A stretch of DNA of 64,000 bases, taken from NCBI GenBank assembly GCA_038025085.1, contig CM076140.1, positions 19,469,501 to 19,533,500 of the forward strand, read 5' to 3'. The number at the start of each line of letters is the position of its first letter. Position 1 is the first letter of the stretch. Of this stretch, positions 46,900 through 59,739 are shown piece by piece. Under the pieces are notes generated by a model. The model worked only from the letters and a program-made list of their open reading frames with translations. It made no database searches and was not told the origin of the DNA. A program made the translations under genes and the position numbers. This stretch comes from Tetragonia tetragonoides. Taxonomy: Eukaryota; Streptophyta; Magnoliopsida; Caryophyllales; Aizoaceae.

Positions 46900-48800
46900 C
46901 CAAATCATTATAAGTGATGAAAAACAGTTTTGAGAATGATTTAGACTATTCAGGCTCAACTTAGACATTATTGGCTACATAAAGTGGTAATCACTCTCAA
47001 TGATCGTAGTGGTTTAGACTAACTTGGTTAACTAGAATTTGAAAAACACTCACTAGACTTATGTAATAGTAATCATAATAAGTGATGAAAAGCAACTTCG
47101 AAAGTGATATAGACTATCACGGTTCAACTTAGTCGTTATTGGCCATATAAAGTGGTAATCACTCTCAACGATCGTAATGGTTTAGACTAACTTTGTTTAT
47201 TAGAATTCGAAAAACACTCATATACTTATGTAATAGTAATCATAATAAGTTGTGAAAAGTAACTTGGAGAGTGATTTAGATTATCCCGGCTCAACATAGA
47301 CGTTATTGGCAATATAAAGTGGTAATCACTCTCAACAGGTCGTAATAGTGTAGACTAAAGTTTGTTAGTTAGAATTTTAAATAAACTAGATAGACTTGTG
47401 TAATAATAATCATAATAAATTTTTTCATTTTATCCAATTAAAAAACTAAATTAGATAATTATATACATTTTTACTCTTGAATGTACTATTTAAGGTTTAT
47501 TTTTGGGAAAATAATACGAAAATGATGCATAATTGTGATTAATGGGTAGGCTATGAAAGATTCCCTTTTCTTATAAAAAACAAATTTATTGAAACATTCC
47601 CCTTTTTGGGCTGGACCAAGATTTATTCAATTTTGGATAAGTTGGTACAACTATAAAACAAATAGTACAATTTCTAGTAAGTTAGTATACATAAGTTTGC
47701 TTCGATTTTTGGGTTGGGCGGACCTTTCAATGCTTAAGTTTTATCTTATTTACCACCAACGTTTGTTCAATTAAGGAAAAACTAGTACAATTCTAGTGGA
47801 GTTAGTACAAAGTCTATACCATTTTGTATATTACACTTCTTTATGGTACATAAATAGGCGTTATAGTACAATTTTTATACAATTTATTTTCTACAAGCTA
47901 AAATTTGAACATTTACTCATCCCTCCAGTGGTGGGTACCTCCGAAGAACTGACCAACTTTCAATTGCCCCTATACAAATGCTTTTTTTTTTACTCTCACA
48001 TGTTTTCGCTCTCATTAACCAAATCAATACACCCCCATTTCTAAAAAAAAAGTTAATGGGTTTAAACATGACATGCTAATGACATTATTTAGGACTTGCT
48101 AATGGCTTCATTCACGACCTGCTAATGCTTTCATTCAAAATCTGCTAATGGCTTCATTCAGTAGCTGCTAGTGGCATTATTGCCGACCTGCTAATGGCAT
48201 TAATCACGACCTGGTCATGAAATCCACCACTGGTCATGTCATTAACCACTAACTGCTAATGAAGTTATCCACCATCGATCTAGGGTTAGCAACTAAACCC
48301 CCCAAAAACGCAGATATTCAAAACCAAACTTTAGAGAGGAGGCTAAAGGGTCATCCACTCACCCAGATCTGAAAAAAAATCAAGCCGCTTGATCTCCAAA
48401 GTTGCAAAGATTCAAAGGCATAGCAGCCAAATGATAGAATTGAGGGATGAGAAACCATTTCTTGGAATTTAATTCAACTCATATCTCACTAATTCTTGAA
48501 ACAAATATGACAGGTAAGCCTAGAACATAGATTTCTGAAGTTAGAAGGCGTCTAAGCCAAGAAGAAAGGGCTTTTAGAAATTTTTTGCTTATGGAGGTGA
48601 CGGCGAGGCCAAAGAAGGGGGGCTTTCGATGACATAAGGGTTTGGTTGCTTTAGAACGTATGTGAAATGCCCACTTAACCCTTCACTTAGTTTTTCAAAT
48701 CAGCACATCTAAATTGTACTAAAGCTGATGTGTCATGCCAATTTTGCATTGGAAGACAATTTTTGTTGTCTTCCCGTAAGACTCCAAGAGTTTGCGATAC
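46900..48800. repeat. Right outer arm of the giant palindrome
   Basis: Contains the inverted 168-bp array (46910-47410; marker TAAGTGATGA or TAAGTTGTGA at 46911, 47079, 47246), the GTAC-rich segment (47590-47900), the inverted short array CTGCTAATGGCTTCATTCA (48065-48240) and the hairpin motif near 48750 ending at about 48790. Together these mirror 38725-40800 from the outside in. Confidence 0.7.
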
Positions 48801-49295
48801 AAAATGAGATGGGCTGTGCCAAAGATTGCTTTGTGTGGACTATAACAACAATAGTTAAAATTAGAAACTGCGGTTACTATGATCAGTTTATTAGATAATT
48901 GCTTAATACACTTAATGAGTAACTTGCAAATAAGATTAAATTGAGGTTTGATCACACCTCATTTCTTAATTAACAACTCAAGTTTGAGCACGATTTAGAA
49001 CTCATTTACGTGATTAATGGTTAAAGTTCATGAAGGTCTTGTGTAATATCTTTGGTAAGACTAATTGTGAATCAGTTTAAACATCAATTTTTTTGATACT
49101 TTATAATTAAAAAATAACGATTTTTTTTAAATATAACATTTTTCTTATCTGCCTTTATTCATTGACATTTTATCTCTCCATATGTATAGAATAAATATTT
49201 TGACCTAATTATTTTGAAGAGGTATAAAGTACAAAATCACTCCTAATAAAAAAGTAGGTATTACATTTGTTTTGCAATTTACAATGAGAAGAAAA
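48801..49295. other. AT-rich stretch, nothing recognised
   Basis: No frame, repeat or terminus seen between the palindrome and the Helitron-like element. Confidence 0.4.
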
Positions 49296-51957
49296 TCAAT
49301 ATATATATATAAAATAAAGGAGACATATTCCGGGAGCAATGAGGCACGCCACGTAGGCGAGAATTTTAAGAGCGCGCCACCTAAGTGAGAATAAAGACAA
49401 AAAATAACTGGTGTAAAATGTTTGGGAGTCTTAAAATCCTAATTCTAATGTAATTACAATTCTACACTAATACGTGTTCCCATCAATATATCGTTAGAGT
49501 TTTATTGGCTTTATAACTTGATCTTGGCCGAATATTCAAAACATAATATAACTATTCTACACATCTCCAAAAATAAAAATATTTATACCTTCATATTGTT
49601 ATCGAAAAATACTTTAGAATGAGATGCATTTATAATATGTTTACACAAACGTATAAGATCGTATATAATGTTAAAACTGTAATTAGATTTTAAAAATAAA
49701 AGAAAAAAAATACTAAAATCATATAAAATATAAGATGTGCATCGCACGGGCCATACAACGCGCCACCTAAGCAAAAATATAAACGCTCATCCTCACCCCC
49801 GGCTAACCGCTAAGACAATCAAATTTAATTTACAATTATAGTCGATCACATTATTAAAATACTAATTAAATATAGATATATATCATAAAGTAAATGATAA
49901 GTTTAAAGAAATTAGAATTTGGGTAGGAAACTTAGCCTCCGTTTGATTCACCTGGATAAAACTGATCTGAACTAAACTAAACTGAACTGATCTGATCTGA
50001 AATGAACTGAATTGATTTTTTAAACTTGACCGTTAACCATTTAAAATTCGTCTAAACATAGTCAATATTGGACTCATTTGAAAGTATGCTTTGAGATCTT
50101 TCTAATGACATAATTATCATCATCAAATTATTTCGGAATAAAAGGTTAAATGGGTGATAAAGTTACACATGAATTGAACTGAACTGAATTTAAGTAAAAT
50201 TAAGGTGAATCAAACAGAGCCTTAATAGTCGTAATAATATGTATCCAATATCTTATTTTTCAAAACTAAAAAAAAATCAAAAAAAAAATCTTTTATCTCT
50301 CACCTTACTCATCTATCTATATAAGTATAACTACTTGAATTACCTTTGCAAACCCCTGGTAAGCCTATCTCACCCGCCCTTGTTTACATTTTCTTCTTTG
50401 TCTCCCAGCCCCATGTTATACTGATACTTGTCATGTTTTCATATATTTTTGGGTGCTAAATTGGTAATTAATGGTGTTACTTTTGTAGGTATGCTTTATC
50501 TATTGAGCGAGTGCATTATGTTTATAGCTATAGTCACACATATTAAGTTACATGTTGTATACTAAATTTATATATTCATCCTTTTACAACCAATTTCATT
50601 GACTTTTCTTAAATCTTGATGATCATTATTCATAAGTTTTGCATCCATTTGTTAAGTGTAATTGTGGGAAATATTTAACAATCGGTGGTTGATAAATAGA
50701 GAAGCCATTTATTTAAATTCTTACTTAAATTTTTGAACGTTGTGAAACAACGTATAATTGGTATCATAAGAGACGGTATAACTTTTTTTCTTTTAAATGT
50801 CGTAGAATTTAGCTCTTTTATCATGTAACGTTTTCCTTACATACAATTAGCTTTATATAGCGTTGATATATAGCTTTGCAGTTTATATTAATTGATTTGT
50901 TTAATTGACTACGGGTTTTAAAAGGAGGATGTCAAAGTAACTAATAATATAACTTATGACCGGTATCACAAGATTGAGAGGGCACAATTTCTAATGATGG
51001 AGGCTTAGCAGTGAAGATAACATACATATTGTTACCATCATAAATAGTGTAAAAGCTCTCTTCGTGTAGTATATATAGAATTTAGCTTTGTGTTTTTTTT
51101 TCCTTACATATACGACCAGCTTTATTTTCATTCAATTTTACTGGTTGCGGATTTGTGGGTTTAACATATTTGACACGTACATGCTAATTAAGCAAGACAC
51201 TTATAGAGATATTCCACCCATACATAGTACTCTATGGATGGAGTGGAGGTCGTAGAGGCCAAGTATTATTAAGCTTAGAAGCTAGACATATACGAGTGGG
51301 GCCTTGGGATAGAAAATGAGATGTGTTTTTTTTTTTTTTGACAACCTTCAAATACAAGGTATTGAGAGTTTTAATACGAGGTATTTCAATTTGTATGAGT
51401 TTTGTAAGGTGAGTTTTTGTGTTGTATTAGGAGTCTTAATTGCAGAGATGATGTATTATTTGTCTATTATTTGATCGTGTGAATTTATCAATTTTTTCTC
51501 ATAGTTGGGAATTTTTTCTCTTCCAAGCTCAAGGATGGACTAGAAAAACTTAAAAATAATCATAGATACAGTATGGTGGTTTTTCAATTATTGTCGTCTT
51601 TTTTTTATTTATTATTTATTATGTGAGAAGAACAAACCTTAAATAAAAACATGGACTTTTAACTTTATAAGTAGAGTACACCTCTAACTGGTTCTAACAT
51701 TATATATTTTAATAAGTGTTAAAATTATCTTTGCATGACTAAACATTGAGCAATATTAGTGTAACCAATTTTACCATCACAAAAACTCATTTGAGACAAC
51801 TTTTATACATGAGGCGTGATATCTATGAGCAAAACGAGGTTCTTAGTTGTATGAGTTATACATTATTTTTCCATATTTTTAACTATTACTTTAATAATTA
51901 TAGATTATTAGCGAGTATTTTCACTTGACCCGTGCATCACACGGGCTTTAAAACTAG
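49296..51957 (+). mobile_element. Helitron-like element, non-autonomous, 2662 bp
   Basis: Starts TCAATATATATATATAAAA after an A and ends CTAG before a T, fitting insertion between A and T without duplication. A hairpin with stem CCCGTG/CACGGG and a 5-nt loop at 51929-51945 lies 8 nt before the terminal CTAG, the classical plant Helitron 3' end. A degraded second hairpin (GTGCATCGCACGGG, about 49737) suggests an internal older end. No Rep/helicase sequence. It contains the MITE at 49935-50221. Confidence 0.7.
49935..50221. mobile_element. Tourist-like MITE, 287 bp
   Basis: Inverted ends GCCTCCGTTTGATTCACC and (reversed) GGCTCTGTTTGATTCACC with a TTA duplication at 49932-49934 and 50222-50224. 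The interior is rich in CTGAACTGA motifs. The degraded copy at 31235-31480 belongs to the same family. Confidence 0.85.
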
Positions 51958-52772
51958 TTTAGAAGGAATAGAATGATGAAAATGAAATCAAAATAAAGCT
52001 TTACTTAAACCATTGGAGAGTTTAAGGCTTGGTTTCGTTTTATGGAGCCACGTTTTCAGGGGGATTATTGTTTATCTAATCTATCCAAATGAGTTGTCTA
52101 TCGAATCGTTGCAATTGATGTTCAATCCTGAAGAGAGGGAAGTGATCTACGAAAAGTGGATTTTTATGATCCAATAAATAATCAAATTTATTTAAAATTT
52201 TCAATGCACCTGGTACCTGCTATTCTATATTTTCATGAAAAAGGAGCTCCTTGCTCTCCGAGACTTCTATTGTTGATGTTCAAACAAAACACCTTCATAC
52301 GAACAATTGGACAATGATTTTGCCAAGACAATAATTATTGGCCGCTGTTATTGCCAGGCCTAAAAACACTAATGCAAGGTCACTAATTTTTGAGTTGACA
52401 ATGTAGCTGCGCTCTTCCTTCTAAGGTAAACGTTTCTTCTACTTGTGGCATTTGCCTTGGGATGAGTTATTATTTCCCAGATAATTTAGTTTATTCCACT
52501 AAAATCTTGAACCTTTCAGTTTACATCCAATTCAAAGCATTCTGTAAACCATAAAAATTCAAACCTGCAAATATGAGGCAAGAAAATATGGAACAATATA
52601 ATTTTATTGATAATTTGTGGGTTACAACTTTTGTGGATCTCTTGATTCCATTCTAAGGGAGCGGGGATATGTTTAGATTCAAGGGCTTGGAAGCGTTTTC
52701 TTGAATCTAGCAGAATGAGGGTCTTGCCGACTTATTTCCAAACTACGGACCTACTATTTTGTGGTAGGAAGG
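51958..52772. other. Unassigned region left of the Tat/Ogre-type element
   Basis: No convincing frame. The part from about 52620 probably belongs to the LTR of the older element whose other side resumes at 63101. Confidence 0.35.
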
Positions 52773-54516
52773 TGTAAGCACCCTCGCAGGTAATCAACCC
52801 CATCGAGCGCCTCTCGCGGGCTCTTGGTCGAAAATCGAGTATATTTTGTATTATTTATAATTAATGGGAATTTGATTAAGATTACCAGGAAGTCGCCACC
52901 AAATTTAAAGGAAAACAAGGAAACCAATTTATCGAAAATAATCCAAATCGAAAGTCTAAAGAGACTCCAACCCGAATTAAGTGAACCCCAATTCCGATTG
53001 GGAATATTGACTCGAATAACCCAATGGCCAAAGATTGAGTTCGGGGGTGTAGGCACGAATTAGGTACGTGTTAGGCACCCAATTACGCCTGTTTCAATAA
53101 ACGACCCTTAATAATTGATGTTAACTAATTGATAATATTGTACGGTTCCATACAAATCCGGTCGTCCAAAGTCCTAGATTTAACTAAGTGGGTTTGAACA
53201 TCCATTAAATTATATGTTATCACTTTTGCATGCATTTAATCCAATTTACATAAGAACAATAGAAAAAGATCAATTATTGCATGCTAAAATAAATTAAAGC
53301 AACAACAATAATAAAATCCTCCAACCCTACCTTGATTGCTAAACACGCCAAATTCCTAAATTTCATCAATAAATGAGTTAGTAACTTCAAGGCAATTAAA
53401 ACAATGCAATTGAATTAACCATAATCAAATATAAAATAAAACATGATTGAATTAATAGAAAATAGATTTGAAGATTAAATAGAGCCCTCAGGTGGAACCT
53501 TGAAAGAATTAGAATTGAATGTCAATGCTCTTGAACTTGTAGTTGAGAAGGATTGAAGGTTGAATTAGAGGTTGGATGGTAGAGTTTGAAGGTATTTTGA
53601 TGGTGTTTAGGGCTGTTTATTTGATGATGGAGGAAGGGGATGGAGGAATATTGAGAGAATAGGGTTAATTAGAGAGCTTTAGGGTTTTATTTGAGTTCAC
53701 CCTTCTGTTCCTCTTGAAAAAACGGAGGAAAAGAGTATATATAGAGGTAGGGTTAAGGTCTGGGATGGAACTGACAAAAGGGTCGGACAAAAAGTCCAAC
53801 AGGCGCCTTTCGGAGGGGGTGACTAGGCGTCCAAGCGGCTGCCGCTCGAAAAAGCAGCATAGCCGCTAGGACTAACGGTCTTTCAACTAGGACAAGCGGC
53901 TTAGCCGCTAGGGCAAGCGGTTCAGCCGCTAGCGTAGCGGTTCTGCCGCTCTGGCAAGTTGTGAGACAATATTTGACGGTCCATAACTTCTTTTTTTCAC
54001 CTGCGACTGACCTAATTCTTTTTGCATTGGATTTCTTGTTCAAAGGGCTTTCGTTGGACATACTATTAGCCCAATTCTCATTAGTATTTATGGAGTTATG
54101 GACCAAGCATTGGAGAGGTGTTGATTTCAGTATACCTTGCGGTAAGTGGATCATATCTCATTCGTTTCTTATTGGACTTGGACCCATAATATGTCATTTT
54201 GAAGTTATTTGTATGAGAAATCCATTTAAAGTAGGCCCACTTGGGAATTCTTTCTCTAATGGAGGAAAATCCTATTTAAACCGTAGAGTGCGGTAATTAG
54301 AGCATCGCTTTGTCCTATAACTTTGTCGAATAACATCTTTTGACTCCGGTGTCCGTTTGGGACAAGGTAAGGGGTGTTGGAAAGGTTATATAAAGGGGTA
54401 TATAATGGAATGGGTTTGATGCAAGTTACTCGAGCATTGACATAAAATTCATATTCTTAAATGTTGGTTATCGTCATTGGGCATATAAAAAGGAGTGACA
54501 CATTTTGGTGTCTACA
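52773..54516 (-). repeat. 3' LTR of the Tat/Ogre-type element (left-hand copy)
   Basis: Runs from TGTAAGCACCC to GGTGTCTACA on the plus strand. It is close to the right-hand copy except in the first 150 bp, where about a dozen differences are visible by eye. It contains a degenerate array of AGCGGC/GCCGCT words at 53830-53950. Confidence 0.8.
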
Positions 54517-54532
54517 GAAGCCCCCACTTTGG
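54517..54532 (-). other. Polypurine tract of the Tat/Ogre-type element
   Basis: CCAAAGTGGGGGCTTC on the minus strand, directly before the LTR start TGTAGACACC. Further copies follow the LTR-end segments at about 55567 and 56632. Confidence 0.7.
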
Positions 54533-54639
54533 TCGAGCTCGAGTAGAGCAAAGGTCAAAGTATGCAAGTTTTGAAAACATGCAAAGAAAACAAACATTGA
54601 TACCATCGGTGAAAGTGCCAATACCCTTGAACATTGAAA

Positions 54640-55125
54640 TTGTCGCCGGATTGAAGCCGACGAACCCTCTTCTGGATTGAACATTGAATATTGAATATTG
54701 AAGTTGACGGAACTCGCTGGATTGAAGCCGATGAACCTTCTTCTAGACCGAACATTGAACATTGAATATTGAGATTGACAGAACTCTCCGGATTGAAGCC
54801 GATGAACCTTCTTCTAGATCGAACATTGAACATTGAATATTGAAGTTGACGGAATTCTCCGGATTGAAGACGATGAACCCTCGTCTTGATTGAACATTGA
54901 ACATTTATTGGACATTGAATATTGAACATTGAACATCGAATATTGAATATTGAAGTTGACGGAATTCTCCGGATTGAAGCTGATGAATCCTCGTCTGAAT
55001 TGAACATTGAATATTGAATATTGAACATTGAATATTGAATATTGAAGTGGACGGAACTCGTCGGATTGAAGCCGATGGACCCTCTTCTTGAAAATTGAAC
55101 ATTGAAGTTGACGGAATTCGCCGTC
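54640..55125. repeat. Minisatellite with nested ATTGAAN heptamers (first block)
   Basis: Units of about 70-110 bp of the form GGATTGAAGCCGATGAACC...GTTGACGGAATTC. Each contains a variable run of 7-bp ATTGAAC/ATTGAAT words. Homologous blocks are at 55690-56185 and 56755-57245. Reading frames across them are repeat artefacts. Confidence 0.85.
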
Positions 55126-57245
55126 AACTTATTAGTATTTATGGAGTTATGGCCCAAGCATTGGAGAGGTGTTGATTTCAGTATACGTTGCGGTAAGTGG
55201 ATCATATCTCATTCGTTTCTTATTGGACTTGGACCCATAATATGTCATTTTGAAGTTATTTGTATGAGAAATCCATTTAAAGTAGGCCCACTTGGGAATT
55301 CTTTCTCTAATGGAGGAAAATCCTATTTAAACCGTGAAGTGCGGTAATTAGAGCATCGCTTTGTCCCATAACTTTGTCGAATAACATCTTTTGACTCCGG
55401 TGTCCGTTTGGGACAAGGTAAGGGGTGTTGGAAAGGTTATATAAAGGGGTATATAATGGAATGGGTTTGATGCAAGTTACTCGAGCATTGACATAAAATT
55501 CATATTCTTAAATGTTGGTTATCGTCATTGGGCATATAAAAAGGGGTGACACATTTTGGTGTCTACAGAAGCCCCCACTTTGGCCGAGCTCGAGTAGAGA
55601 GAAGGTCAAAGTATGCACGTTTTGAAAACATGCAAAGCAAACAAACATTGATACCATCGGTGAAAGTGCCGATACCCTTGAACATTGAAATTGTCGCCGG
55701 ATTGAAGCCGGCGAACCCTCTTCTGGATTGAATATTGAATATTGAAGTTGACGGAACTCGCTGGATTGAAGCCGATGAACCTTCTTCTAGACCGAACATT
55801 GAACATTGAATATTGAGGTTGACAGAACTCTCCGGATTGAAGCCGATGAACCTTCTTCTAGATCAAATATTGAACATTGAATATTGAAGTTGACGGAACT
55901 CTCTGGATTGAAGACGATGAACCCTCGTCTTGATTGAACATTGAACATTTATTGGAAATTGAATATTGAGCATTGAACATCGAATATTGAATATTGAAGT
56001 TGACGGAATTCTCCGGATTGAAGCTGATGAATCCTCGTCTGAATTGAACATTGAATATTGAATATTGAATATAGAATATTGAATATTGAACATTGAATAT
56101 TGAATATTGAAGTGGACGGAACTCGTCGGATTGAAGCCGATGAACCCTCGTCTTGAACATTGAACATTGAAGTTGACGGAATTCGCCGTCAACTTATTAG
56201 TATTTATGGAGTTATGGCCCAAGCATTGGAGAGGTGTTGATTTCAGTATACCTTGTGGTAAGTGGATCATATCTCATTCGTTTCTTATTGGACATGGACC
56301 CATAATATGTCATTTTGAAATTATTTGTATGAGAAATCCATTTAAAGTAGGCCCACTTGGGAATTCTTCCTCTAATGGAGGAAAATCCTATTGAAACCGT
56401 GGAGTGTGGTAATTAGAGCATCGCTTTGTCCCACAACTTTGTCGAATAACATCTTTTGACTCCGGTGTCCGTTTGGGACAAGGTAAGGGGTGTTGGAAAG
56501 GTTATATAAAGGGGTATATAATGGAATAGGTTTGATGCAAGTTACTCGAGCATTGACATAAAATTCATATTCTTAAATGTTGGTTATCATCATTGGGCAT
56601 ATAAAAAGGGGTGACAGATTTTGGTGTCTACAGAAGTCCCCACTTTGGCCGAGCTCGAGTAGAGCGAAGGTCAAAGTATGCAAGTGTTGAAAACATGCAA
56701 AGCAAACAAACTTTGATACCATCGGTGAAAGTGCCGATACCCTTGAACATTGAAATTGTCGCCGGATTGAAGCCGACGAACCCTCTTCTGGATTGAACAT
56801 TGAATATTGAATATTGAAGTTGACGGAACTCGCTGGATTGAAGCCGATGAACCTTCTTCTAGACCGAACATTGAACATTGAATATTGAGGTTGACAGAAC
56901 TCTCCGGATTGAAGCCGATGAGCCTTCTTCTAGATCAAACATTGAACATTCAATATTGAAGTTGACGGAACTCTCCGGATTGAAGACGATGAACCCTCGT
57001 CTTGATTGAACATTGAACATTTATTGGACATGGAATATTGAACATTGAACATCGAATATTGAATATTGAAGTTGACGGAATTCTCCGGATTGAAGCTGAT
57101 GAATCCTCGTCTGAATTGAACATTGAATATTGAATATTGAATATTGAACATTGAATATTGAAGTGCACGGAACTCGTCGGATTGAAGCCGATGAACCCTC
57201 GTCTTGAATATTGAACATTGAAGTTGACGGAATTCGCCGGATTGA

Positions 57246-59039
57246 AGCCGATGAATAACCTTCACCTTATTGATATTTGAACACAAAAAAGACAAGAACA
57301 CAAGCACGCACATTCGATTAGAAGATACATTGGACATTGACTAGAACTCGACATGGGGATATCAAAGCCCCCAGCACAAAAGCACATAAAAATAGAAATA
57401 AGATTTTGAAATCACTTTTGAAAAAGACATAGGGGTCTAGAGTAAACACAATCTCCTTGATCGATAGGAAAGTACTAATGGAGCCACCACCTTGGATGGG
57501 TGGTATAGAGAAATATTAATGGGCCACCACCTTGAATGAGTGGTATTCTTCAGCTAATTCTACCATGTCAGAGTTTGGAAAAAAACACTTATTGGACTAG
57601 TGTCAAACCTTGAGCGCGGACCTTTAATAATCGAGTATCGAAAGATGTTGCACGAGATAGAGAGCTTAGACGTAGATGATGATTGAAAGAACGGGATGGA
57701 TCGACCAAGGTAAAAAAATTTGAATTGTGGACTAGAGTTAGAAGGGTTGAAATGGAGGTAATACGTTTGAGGAGAAGAAAATTGGAGATAGAGATATATG
57801 AGTTCGAAGATCGACGTCCTATACCTAAGCTCTAATGGAAGACCAAGGAACACTTGAGATTATTCTTAGAAAACCAAGTTGATTTTAGAGATTTTGATGC
57901 ATGAGGGTTTGATGATTGAATATTAAGTATGACCGAGCCTCGTGAGAAGCTGCCTACGTATCCTTGCGGAATCAGGCCAAGCGTAGTTCATGGATTTTAA
58001 TTTTGATTATGCCCTAAATTTGCCTGGATCATTATCTTGGATGATCGATCCAACGGGCTTGCCCTAATTTTTGCGTAGGCTATTGAGTGAATAGACCTAC
58101 CGAGATTTTTGGACTTTTATGCCCTAAATTTTGCCTAGGTCACCTTTACGGGTTTTCAACCTAGCGGGCTACACATATCTTGAGTGTCGAGTCTGTAAGA
58201 GGACTTTTGAGGTTGTAATGTAAGGCTCGGTTTAGCTTATCAAAGAAAGGGATATTAAGGCTCAAAAAAACCCATCAAAAAGCCCCCAGTGTGCTTATTG
58301 GTCCCTAAATGTTTCGAGAGGCGGATTGAACTTGAATCCCTTTTTGATTTTGCTTTCTCGAATTTGAACCTTTGAACTCTCTCTTTTTCTTCTTCTTTTT
58401 TTTTTTTTTTCTCTCTTGAACTTTTAAACTTTGAACATTTTCCTCTTTGATTTCCACCTACTCTCATGGATGGTGACTTTATTGTTCGCACACTCAAAGC
58501 CCCCAGGTTAAGGATTAATGTGAGTGAGAAATGAATGGCTATGTGTTTGAGGCCCAAATTTGTTACAAGTGGATATTTGAATGTGAATTTAAATGATTGA
58601 TGAAGGGTGCCAAACGAATGCCTCTTGTCCTTAACTCGACTTGTAGAAACATGTTCTTTTGCTCTTTTGTCCTTTGAATTAAATTGATCATCTTTACCCT
58701 TAGCATTATTGAGATATTTGCAACTTGGATTCATCATTGAATTTTAGTGTTCCATGGATAGAAGATAACACAAATGGCAAAGGAAATTGATTTCATTGAA
58801 TGAAAAAAGGAATACAAGGCTAGGACTCAGTGACTCCTAAGTGGACTTGGACTCGAATTGGAAAACAAAGAAATTGGAGTGACTCTCCGACTCATACTAA
58901 TCTTATTGAACTCGTAAACAAAATAAATCCTAAGAGAAGACTAGTCTTGAAGGTGCTTGACATCTTGATGCTTCTCTTGACTGTCTTAGCTTGGACTTCA
59001 AAAGGTGGACCGACCTCTAAGGTGGAGGCATTTTGGACT
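57246..59039 (-). other. Internal non-coding region of the Tat/Ogre-type element
   Basis: No pol domain recognised in any frame. Short repeated phrases occur (GCCACCACCTTG twice near 57490-57530; TGCCCTAAATTT/TTTTGCCTAGG near 58010-58140) and a 16-T run near 58395. This is where protease to integrase would lie in an autonomous relative. Confidence 0.5.
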
Positions 59040-59545
59040 TACTCATGAGTGCCCAATGGATTAATCATGTTGTTGGGCTTCTTGATTTCTGGGGTTACAA
59101 TAGTCCCATTATCGATGAGATCTTGGATCTAATGTTTCAAAACCCAACAACTATCAGTGTTATGACCTTTACCTCGATGGAATTTGCAATAAGCCTCTGG
59201 ATCTCAGGATTTGGATTTCTTCTCGGGTAATGGATCCGGAGTTGGGCCTGTGGGATACAGATATCCATTTTTATGAAGCCTATCAAATGCCTTGCTTAAA
59301 GTGATCCCTAATGGGGAAAAAGTCCTTTGAATGGGCTTGCCATAATTTATAGCACTAACTTTATGACCCTTGGAATTGGAGCCATTACTCTTTTTCTCTT
59401 TGGAGTAAAAGCTCTTGCCATTGGAGGATTGAAGTTTATTCTCAATTTGAATCCCAATCTTATAGAGTCTATCGAAAGTTTCAATGGGTTGGAACCTCAT
59501 ATGGCCTTTGTACTTGGGCTTGAGATTGTGAACAATGATTCCCAC
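59040..59545 (-). pseudogene. Tat-type gag, C-terminal part with zinc-binding motif
   Basis: A frame from NLKPKYKGHMRFQPIETF onward continues to YCKFHRGKGHNTDSCW, the CX2H..H..C-like motif of Tat/Ogre gag, and KIQDLID. Two in-frame stops (TGA before DPEAYC; TAG within the KH-IQD stretch) break the C-terminal part. Confidence 0.75.
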
Positions 59546-59739
59546 TTGATCTTCTTCAGAAGGGCGATTAATGAGTTGGGCCGCTTTCTCTCCCCAACGA
59601 GTCAGGAATGTGATGAAGTCTTCATTTTCATTCTATATGGTTATATCTAGTTCCTTTAGAGTCATGGGGAGTTCATTGTTGTAGGAGTATTGCAACACAA
59701 ACTCGTGTTTGATGGAGACCCATTTGGCCTTGAGTGGGC

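Larger units (their letters stand above)
54077..57245. repeat. 1.06-kb tandem triplication of LTR end + polypurine tract + minisatellite
   Basis: The phrase TTAGTATTTATGGAGTTATGG opens units at about 54077, 55128 and 56193 (spacing 1051 and 1065). Each unit contains about 440 bp identical or nearly identical to the LTR terminus, the TCTACAGAAG junction and about 600 bp of minisatellite. The first unit's LTR part is the genuine 3' LTR end. Confidence 0.85.

Noticed and set aside
54457..57337. Multiple minus-strand frames of 60-216 codons with MFNIQYSIFN-like repeats
   Set aside because: A 7-bp repeat without stops in several frames produces these in every copy. No domain and no conserved frame.
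58255..58737. 160-codon minus-strand frame rich in Lys and Ser
   Set aside because: It includes a run of Lys/Glu from the 16-T tract and has no pol or gag motif. More likely non-coding interior of the Tat/Ogre-type element.
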